Source: Cantharellus purpuraceus
Taxonomy: Eukaryota; Basidiomycota; Agaricomycetes; Cantharellales; Hydnaceae
Length of the DNA stretch: 64,000 nt
Direction of reading: 5' to 3'
Assembly: GCA_025174535.1 (NCBI GenBank)
Contig: JALBUN010000005.1
Span: 372,001 to 436,000, forward strand
The position numbers and the translations under genes are program-made. The notes below the pieces were generated by a model that was not told the DNA's origin, made no database searches, and saw only the letters and a program-made list of their open reading frames with translations. Positions 57,170-64,000 of this stretch are shown here, piece after piece. Each line of letters opens with the position of its first letter. Position 1 is the first letter of the stretch.

Positions 57170-58583
57170 TGACGAGCCAGGACGCATCGAGGACGCATAT
57201 CGAACCACTCTGACAGTCCAACTCCACCAGCGTCTTTTCGTATCAACTTTTAAATAGCGCCGCAACTCCCTCTCCACCTCAGTCTCTAATTCTAGCCATC
57301 AATTGTCACTCGTGTTTCATTGCCATCAATCATTATCAGCCTTCTATTCACACCAATCCTTTCATCATCATTCACATGGCTTCCCATTCTATTCCCCTCT
57401 CCAACATCACTTCTAATAATACGTCACACTGGTCTCTGGACACAGAGGACTATCAAAAATATGCCGAGCTCCACGGGCATGTTAAGCCACCTCCACGTGT
57501 CAAAATACTTCCAAAACTCTTTCAACATCCAAGATCCCCACCATGTCTCTCTTATGCCATTGGTGATCCTATATTCTTTCACAATTCCGTTGAACCATAT
57601 ACATTCCTCAACATTTCACCTCTATATCGTAACACGGATAGAAGAGTCAAACGTGAGGTAGAATTTCAGTCACCATCGCTGACCTATCCTCCCACTTCAA
57701 TCCAACTCAGGTTACATCGTGTCAGGCAAAGGGACCGAATACTCTTGGAACGGGATACCATATGGAGACGGATCACTAAGACAATAAGGAGTATTTGTTG
57801 TGGATGCTGACTGAAGTCCTCATGTGACTCAGGGTCAATTTACCTTTGGAGCCATAGGGAAGATGGTATTGGTGGACATTTCTATTGTTCTTTTATATGA
57901 CTCACCCCTGTTTCATCTTTTAATTCATTCATACACGACTTACTCATCCTTGTTCTATTTTTGGTTCTTTTATTACTCATCACCTCCTATTCTTACAAAG
58001 ATTACCCCTATCTGTCATTTCATTTCTCCATGATTTCCCCATTAGTAGTTCAACTTCACACGCTTCGTCAGCTGGCTTGATCAGCATTTCTTGCATCATA
58101 TTGCATCATTTGCTCCTCATATTGTGTTGTTGTGCCCTGGGGATTTGTATATAAAAGGGTGCTAGTTTTCGCCTTTGGAATCAATCAACAAGTTTTCAGC
58201 CAACACTCTAAAGTCAAAGTCCACGCTCTAAGTCTACACTCTACACTCTACATCACAATCCATCATCTCTACACTGAGGTAAAACACCTTGGTTCAACGA
58301 TCAGATTTCCCTCCACCACTGAGAGGTTGCTTCTCTTGAAACCAGCTTTCGCGTACCTCCCAACCGGGCTCTGCATTGTCATCCAGTCACAGAGCACGAT
58401 CAGCCATCGGGACCGACCTTTAGCTCCCATCCCCATCCAACCACAGAGCACTATCCCACTTCCCTGTTACTTACCCCTCACCCTGATTGATCTTTGGAGT
58501 GCTGAACAACTGCATTACACACCGTCTGTTTGCTAGGACCGTTGCGCGCAGGCTTATAGGATCTATTCCTTAAGCGAACTGAC
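57170..58583 (+). repeat. Solo LTR-M in C2 ORF-X, target duplication ATCGT (both copies CpG-mutated)
   Basis: Starts TGACGAGCC, ends GAACTGAC (or GACA). The left flank is ATTGT (57,165-57,169) and the right flank ATCAT (58,584-58,588). C1 has ATCGT at this site, so the two copies carry opposite-strand CpG transitions. With TG...CA ends the duplication would be 4 bp. TATATAAAAGGG near 58,148 indicates a plus-oriented promoter, with an ORF upstream of it. Confidence 0.82.
57376..57810 (+). CDS. 144-codon ORF in the upstream part of LTR-M, function unknown
   Basis: Runs from the ATG at 57,376 (MASHSIPLSN) to a stop at 57,808. Basic C-terminal half with an Arg-rich stretch (RLHRVRQRDRILLERD). 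No recognised domain. The second LTR-M copy keeps the first about 75 codons with few changes (60,597-60,884, minus) before a frame change. The position upstream of the LTR TATA box would place it in U3, where some retroelements have accessory or 3'-extended ORFs. Coding status is unproven. Confidence 0.4.
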   Translation: MASHSIPLSNITSNNTSHWSLDTEDYQKYAELHGHVKPPPRVKILPKLFQHPRSPPCLSYAIGDPIFFHNSVEPYTFLNISPLYRNTDRRVKREVEFQSPSLTYPPTSIQLRLHRVRQRDRILLERDTIWRRITKTIRSICCGC

Positions 58584-59510
58584 ATCATCCAAACCAGAGC
58601 ACAAGCTCTAATTCAGTATGTTCTTTGGGGAAGTGATTCCCCCAATCATACGCTCCAGTGACTGAAGCATGAAAGGTGTCACCAAGAGTTGGTGACCACT
58701 GGTCAATAATCCCCAGTGGCTGGGATTCTGAAACATAGTCCAGAGGTTCTTCTTAAATGCAGAAGAACCCTTCTTGGGAGTGGCCTTTTGCAGCCACATC
58801 CAGATGTCCACATCAGACAAGTTCATAGTACCATCCAACTCCTGTTGGATGGCTGGGGGGACCCCATTAGGGTTTACTTTCCACCCCTGTATGAGGGCAA
58901 GTGTGTCTACTGGTGTGGTCAGTAGAGTGATGATAAGACTCACATTATCAGCACAAGCCAGCAGAGTCATTCTCTTTGAGTTTGCCCAGTTGCTTAGCAC
59001 CCTTGGGGATGCTAGCCAGGAGGAGACCATGATTGTGGTCATATCCTTCCCAGATTGGGTCGGTGTCATCCCAATCTTGACTCTCAAACCCTCAAGGGTT
59101 GACCTGAGGCAATTTGCTCAGGAGATAATCCTCTTTGGTGAGATTGATTGTTTCCCATGATGATGAAGCCACAGGCTGTGACAGCATAATGGCAGACAAT
59201 GATTTGCCTGCCATAGCACACAATAATGATGCTACTGGGGCCAAGCGCACCATTGTGAGCTTGGTCTTGAATGTAGGGGGTGCTCTATCAGCAGCCTCCT
59301 TCAGTATTTTTAACTCGTCTCTGAGATGAGTTACTTCAGACTTCTCATTGTTGAGAAGTCCTTCGAGTTCTTGGACCTGCACAAACAGGTCCAAGTTATC
59401 CTTGTACATCTTACTGTAGTTCTCAAGATAAGGTGTCATGACATCATCTTTGATGTTGCGTATAAGTCACAGCCACGTGACCCTTAATGCTCTTTCCACT
59501 GAAGCGGTGG
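58584..59510 (-). pseudogene. N-terminal and middle parts of ORF-X in C2
   Basis: 59,092-59,439 is colinear with C1 35,557-35,900 (NLDLFVQVQELEGLLNNEKSEV coiled coil). 58,608-59,087 matches C1 34,690-35,060, with an internal deletion of about 400 bp that removes the middle segment. Extra sequence not in C1 begins near 59,500. Confidence 0.75.
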
Positions 59511-59748
59511 AAAGATATAGTCGGCCTCCATTTTGGGCCTTGATTAAGTGCAACACATATGTGTTGCACTTGTTACACCTGTGAGGGTGATGGATGGCAG
59601 CACTGTTGGTTCACTTATGAAATAGATCCTATAAGCTTGTGTGCAACGGTCCTAGCAAACAGACAGTGTGTAATGCAGTTGTTCAGCACGCCAAAGAACA
59701 ATCAGGTTGAGGGGTAGGGGTAGCACTGAGTAACAGGAAAGTGTAATA

Positions 59749-59862
59749 GTGCTCTGTGGTTGAAGGAGGATGGGGAGTGAAAAGGGACAGTCCAGATGGT
59801 TGATCGTGCTCTGTGGTTGGAGGAGGATGGGGAGCAAAAAGGGACAGTCCAGATGGTTGATC
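59749..59862 (+). repeat. Tandem 57-bp duplication inside LTR-M
   Basis: Two consecutive 57-bp units (59,749-59,805 and 59,806-59,862), each starting GTGCTCTGTGGTTG, followed by a partial third. The other LTR-M has a single unit near 58,385-58,450. Confidence 0.9.
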
Positions 59863-60596
59863 GTGCTCTGTGACTGGATGACAATGCGGAGCCCGGTTGG
59901 GAGGTACGCGAAAGCTGGTTTCAAGAGAAGCAACCTCTCGGTGGCGGAGGGAAATCTGATCGTTGAACCAAGGTGCTTTACTTCAGTGTAGAGCTGATGG
60001 ATTGTTGTAGAGTGTAGAGCGTAGACTTAGAGCATGGACTTTGACTTTAGAGCATTGGCTGAAAACTTGTTGATTGATTCCCAAGGTGAAAACTAGCGCC
60101 CTTTTATATACAAATCCCCAGGGCACAACGACACAATATGAGGAGCAAATGATGCAATATGATGCAAGAAATGCTGATCAAGCCAGCTGACGAAGCGTGT
60201 GAAGTTGAACTACTAACGGGGAAATCATAGAGAAATGAAACGACGGATAGGGGTAATCTTTGTAAGAATAGGAGGTGATGAGTAATAAAAGAACCAAAAA
60301 TAGAACAAGGATGAGTAAGTCGTGTATGAATGAATTAAAAGATGAAACAGGGGTGGGTCATATAAAAGAACAATAGAAATGTCCACCAATACCATCTTCC
60401 CTACGGCTCCAAAGGTAAATTGACCCTGAGTCACATGAGGACTTCAGTCAGCATCCACAACAAATACTCCTTATTGTCTTAGTGATCCGTCTCCATATGG
60501 TATCCCGTTCCAAGAGTATTCGGTCCCTTTGCCTGACACGATGTAACCTGAGTCAGATTGAAGTGGGAGGATAGGTTGGTGATGGTGACTGAAACT

Positions 60597-60884
60597 CTAC
60601 CTCACATTCGACTCTTCTATCTGTGTTACGATATAATGCTGAGGAATGTTGCTGAGGAATGTATATGGTTCAATGGAATCATGAAAGAATATAGGATCAC
60701 CAATGGCATAAGAGAGACATGGTGGGGATCTTGGATGTTGAAAGAGTTTTGGAAGTATTTTGACACGTGGAGGTGGCTTAACATGCCCATGGAGCTCGGC
60801 GTATTTTTGATAGTCCTCTGTGTCCAGAGACCAGTGTGACATATTAGAAGAGATGTTGGAGAGGGGAATAGAATGGAAAGCCAT
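60597..60884 (-). pseudogene. Counterpart of the LTR-M ORF in the inverted copy
   Basis: Minus-strand ORF beginning MAFHSIPLSN at 60,884. It shares long identical stretches with 57,376-57,810 (HWSLDTEDYQKYAELHGHVK) and then changes frame near TFLSNI. It ends 48 codons earlier than its counterpart. Confidence 0.5.
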
Positions 60885-61096
60885 GTGAATGATGATGAAA
60901 GGATTGGTATGAATAGAAGGCTGATAATGATTGATGGCAATGAAACACGAGTGACAATTGATGGCTAGAATTAGAGACTGAGGTGGAGAGGGAGTTGCGG
61001 CACTATTTAAAAGTTTGGTACAAAAAGATGCTGGCGGAGTTGGACTGTCAGAGTGGTTCGATATACATCCTCAATGTGTCCTGGCTTGTCAGCGCT

Positions 61097-61650
61097 ACCG
61101 TGCCATCTGCCAATTTTCCAGGTCATCTCATCTTGGTGACCTCTGATCTCTGATCATCTCTGCAGCACTTGTTGCCAGTGCTGCCACTGTGGAAGTTTGT
61201 TCAACTTCCATTGGATGCTTGTCCTGAGCATCCATCATCTCCCTTCTGAGAGATGACAATTTGATGGAGGGGGGGGGGGGGGTTGTGGTGGTTTGAAGAA
61301 ACACCACTAGCCTTTTATGGCTGAGCTCAAAAATTCTTTATTGAGAATTTTTCCAGTGACTATGTCACATGGGTGTAACCTGATTATTGCTTAACCCTTT
61401 CATACTACTATGAGTAGCACAACAGTTTTTTCTGCCATTGAGCTGCCTGTTATGGTAGCTCTATCCTTATCTAGGAACTACCATTAATCAAGGTGGGAAG
61501 TTCTTTATCACTTATCCATCAATGAGTGATGATTTCATCGACGAGCCACTCTTGCTCATCATCATTCCCAAAGTCATCAAATGAATTCACTTCCTGTTTT
61601 GGGAATCTCATCTCATCATTTGGCACATACAGTCGAATGAGACTGACATA
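61097..61650 (-). pseudogene. C2 spacer and chromodomain-end remnant
   Basis: 61,097-61,500 has hairpin-rich sequence with a run of 14 G (61,269-61,282) and no gene. 61,500-61,650 matches C1 36,125-36,275, the chromodomain-like end of pol. At about 61,650 it joins sequence homologous to C1 38,380, deleting integrase and RNase H. Confidence 0.7.
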
Positions 61651-62778
61651 TTCACTGCATTTTATCAGTGTCTGTGTGCATGCCTTGGCCATCTATTAGG
61701 TGACCAAGGCAATCCATACTTGTTGAGTATAGATCAATCTTATCCTTGCTCAGGAACATATGTGCTTTCCTGAGCTCAGTGAATACCATCTCTAGGTGGT
61801 GTTCGTGCTTTCGTATAGTATGAGAGTACACAAATATGTCATCCAGATATACATGGATGAATCTTCCAATATATTCTCAGAAGATGGTGGTCATGAGCCG
61901 CTGAAATGTCGAGGGGGCATTGCAGTCCCCTTGCTGCATGACTTGACTGACAAATGTCCCCAAGACAGTCACAAACACCGTTTTGGGTATATCCATCAGT
62001 CTGACACATCTGTTCATACACCTCAGACATATTGAGTTTAGATTGATATGTACAGCAGGCAACATTGTGTCTAATGTTGTCCTGATTGGGAAAGGGTGTT
62101 ATGTCCTTCACCGTATTATCATTCTGTTCATACAAGTTGAATATGGTGTGGAGCTTCCCATTTTTCTTGGGAATGCATAGCATTGGTACAGCCTGCTGGG
62201 CTGTAGCTGATACCCACCATTTAGCAATGGTGTATTGCAGAACTTTCTTTGAAAGTTCTGCTCAGTAGTGCTCTGGACACTTAATCAAGTGATAATGTAT
62301 TCACTTGTCAGGATCCACAAGATTAATCTTGTGGTTAACTTCCCTAAATGGGGGAAGTTCTAAGGGTATGCTGCTGAATAGGTCAGCATACTTTTCTTTC
62401 CATTGATGCCTCAAGTGAGGGATCTGACCAGCCATGTAAGTGGTTGGTCCTTCACAAGATGAAGCTATTCATGTTGTGCTCTTATTTGGATCCTCCATTG
62501 GGGGTCCTTTACTGAGTCTAGTCCTTCTTCTAGGAAGGACTGTATTGTGGGTAGCTTGTGTTTAGAGTTACCCCCTTGGCATCATTTATTCCAATACTCC
62601 TTCTTCATATTGAGTTTATACCCCGTGACAGGGTATGAAGAGCATTGGTATTATGCTCTTCATTGGTGGGGACTTCTTCAGTTCCTATCATGATTCAGCC
62701 TGGGCCATTAAAGCCCAGGCATATTCCTAGCTTTTGTAGGAATGGGGTACTGAGTATTACATCGTAATACTCAATGTT
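61651..62778 (-). pseudogene. Reverse transcriptase remnant of C2
   Basis: Colinear with C1 38,380-39,136 and 40,574-40,946 and without the LTR-L insertion, so it gives the empty target site. Contains MLCIPKKNGKLHT and NQDNIRHNVACC and is about 95 percent like C1 by eye. It joins gag at 62,778 through a deletion of the protease (AATGTT directly followed by TATACATAGG). Confidence 0.82.
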
Positions 62779-64000
62779 TATACATAGGTTTGGCTGATCT
62801 GTCAATGCTGACAGCAGCTATATGCAGCTGTTATGATTCCCTGCTTCTTGGAAATCTTGTTGCACTACAGAAACGCACTGCATAGGTGTGTCTCAGTGGA
62901 ATTTGATCATTGGGTTGAATTTGTATCACATTAGAGCGATACATTGGCATAGCCTCCTTTTCAGGGGCATCATCTTGGTCGTTCCATTCGTATGGGGTAA
63001 CCTCTTCATCCCATTCATTAGTTACTTCTATAGCTTGTATTTTTTCATCTAGATGGTCCTTGGGATCACCCATTCCTTCTTCATGTTCTCCCTCTATTGG
63101 GGAGAATATGTCTACATTGTCCTCCACTATGTGTGAGGACACATCCTTTTGGACTGCACCCAACCTTATGTTGCCCTTTAGTTTGGGGCAGCTGGGTTGC
63201 ATGTGACCTGTCTGGCCACATTCATAGCACACAATGTTACTAGTAACATTGTTCGATTGATCACCACTTGTGTGTGCTGGTGGCTTTGATTGATAATTAC
63301 CCTTGAAAAGGTAATTGTTGGAATTGGACCCAGAGCTTCCATTATGAGGTTCTAACCTTGACACACTTGCTTGTTATGAGTGTGTGTTGGGAGCCATATA
63401 CACATGTCCTTGAGGTGTGGGTCAACTCCCCATCCTCCTCAACCTATAGACCAGTAGTCAATAGAACTACTGGTCTATGGGTTGAGGAGGATGTGTTAGT
63501 CACGTTCTCTGGGTGTTGCATACCATGGTGGTATTGCATCACTTCCTCTATCATTTGAGCAGTTTTGTACAACTGCTCAATACTGCTAAACTCAGCAGTA
63601 AAGCCCTTCTTGAGGACTTCTTGTCTCAGAGGTTCACGCATTGCAGTTACAAACCTCTTCCTGTACATGTATGTGTCCAGCGGCATTATCATGTGACCCA
63701 CATACTTATCTAGGTCATTCATTAATTTGTTAATGGTCCTTTGACCCTGTATTACAGAGTCAAATTTATTTGACACATGATGATGCATCAGGGTGTGTAG
63801 GAATCTACACTGCAATCCTTGGATTGCAGTTTCCAGGGTCCAGTCTTGGACTGCCCTATTGCAGTGTTCTATATTCCTGTAGAACCATTCCTGGGCCTCG
63901 CCTTTAAGGCGAGTGCCTAAGTATGATAGCTGAAACTTTGTACTTGATGGCCCTAGGAGGTTATTCATCTTCAGCCATCATAGCATACCTGCTACAAAGA
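62779..64000 (-). pseudogene. Gag of C2, partial at right edge
   Basis: Zinc knuckle CYECGQTGHMQPSC near 63,190-63,230, acidic tail, and Gag core 63,444-63,968 (FLHTLMHHHVSNKF, LMNDLDKYVGHMIMP, YRKRFVTAMREPLRQEVLKKGF). It retains a segment (about 63,545-63,640) that C1 has lost. A long perfect hairpin at 63,434-63,490 is not present in that form in C1. Confidence 0.82.

Larger units (their letters stand above)
59605..61091 (-). repeat. Solo LTR-M, inverted relative to 57,170 copy, target duplication GCRCT
   Basis: On the minus strand it starts TGACAAGCC and ends GAACCAAC. Flanks are GCACT (59,600-59,604) and GCGCT (61,092-61,096), again differing by one CpG transition. It is about 73 bp longer than the other copy, mainly because of a 57-bp tandem duplication. 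With the copy at 57,170 it forms a 1.4-kb inverted repeat around 1.0 kb. Confidence 0.82.
55093..64000 (-). mobile_element. Element C2: deletion derivative of family C, runs off the right edge
   Basis: 3' LTR (55,093-55,106 plus 56,542-56,754, split by LTR-L), polypurine tract, pieces of ORF-X, chromodomain end, RT and gag, with three nested solo LTRs. Compared with C1 it lacks most integrase and RNase H (junction near 61,650) and about 299 bp of protease (junction near 62,778). It could not be autonomous. The 5' LTR lies beyond the window. Confidence 0.85.

Noticed and set aside
61269..61282. Run of 14 G as a possible functional element
   Set aside because: Likely homopolymer slippage or sequencing artefact in a C2 spacer; no counterpart in C1.
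1..64000. CRISPR arrays, bacterial operons, tRNA or rRNA genes
   Set aside because: No spaced direct-repeat array, no ribosome-binding-site-led gene clusters and no convincing tRNA arm pairs were seen; introns and element types are fungal.

Overview
The window looks like nuclear DNA of a filamentous basidiomycete, probably an Agaricomycete. Four intact host genes have dense introns of about 45-61 bp, and one is an F-box protein of a type expanded in Rhizoctonia-like fungi (organism level is inference). Roughly three quarters of the window is a nested pile of decayed Ty3/gypsy LTR retrotransposons.

Host genes form one isolated gene and one compact island. BET2 (Rab geranylgeranyltransferase beta, 4.69-6.04 kb, 8 exons) sits alone between transposon remnants. 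The island at 15.67-23.25 kb holds a rhodanese-domain protein (+), an AlkB-like dioxygenase (-), an F-box protein (+) and TOM70 (-), arranged as convergent, divergent and convergent pairs. In all five reconstructed genes the exon lengths sum to a multiple of three with no internal stop. A decayed DMT/EamA-type transporter pseudogene lies at 45.96-47.1 kb. The 47.1-52.5 kb stretch is CpG-containing, host-like DNA in which I cannot support a gene.

Transposon layout, with names used only here. Family A (minus): A1 remnant at 0.36-3.2 kb and nearly full-length A2 at 7.4-13.5 kb. Family D (plus): D1 at 24.5-33.95 kb, a chromovirus with a chromodomain. Family E (plus): gag-protease fragment at 53-55.1 kb. 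Family C (minus): C1 at 33.95-44.9 kb and deletion derivative C2 at 55.1 kb to the window end. Into these are inserted solo LTRs of D, A, a purine-rich family (P) and two long-LTR families (L about 1.43 kb, M about 1.4-1.5 kb). Nine still carry recognisable 5-bp target duplications, so the order of insertion can be read.

Most notable observations: (1) family C is packed with short perfect inverted repeats through its LTRs and coding sequence. Some covary between C1 and C2, and one in C2 has exactly the structure expected of a reverse-complement template switch. (2) Families D and A both show Tf1-like self-priming geometry: the sequence 2 nt after the 5' LTR is complementary (14 and 10 nt) to the predicted mRNA 5' end about 30 nt downstream of a TATA box. 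(3) Premature stops in the retroelements fall very often on TGA where a CGA arginine codon is expected, a CpG-deamination signature. (4) Extra ORFs of unknown function: a coiled-coil ORF 3' of integrase in family C, an ORF in the upstream part of the M LTR, and an antisense Cys-containing ORF in D1.
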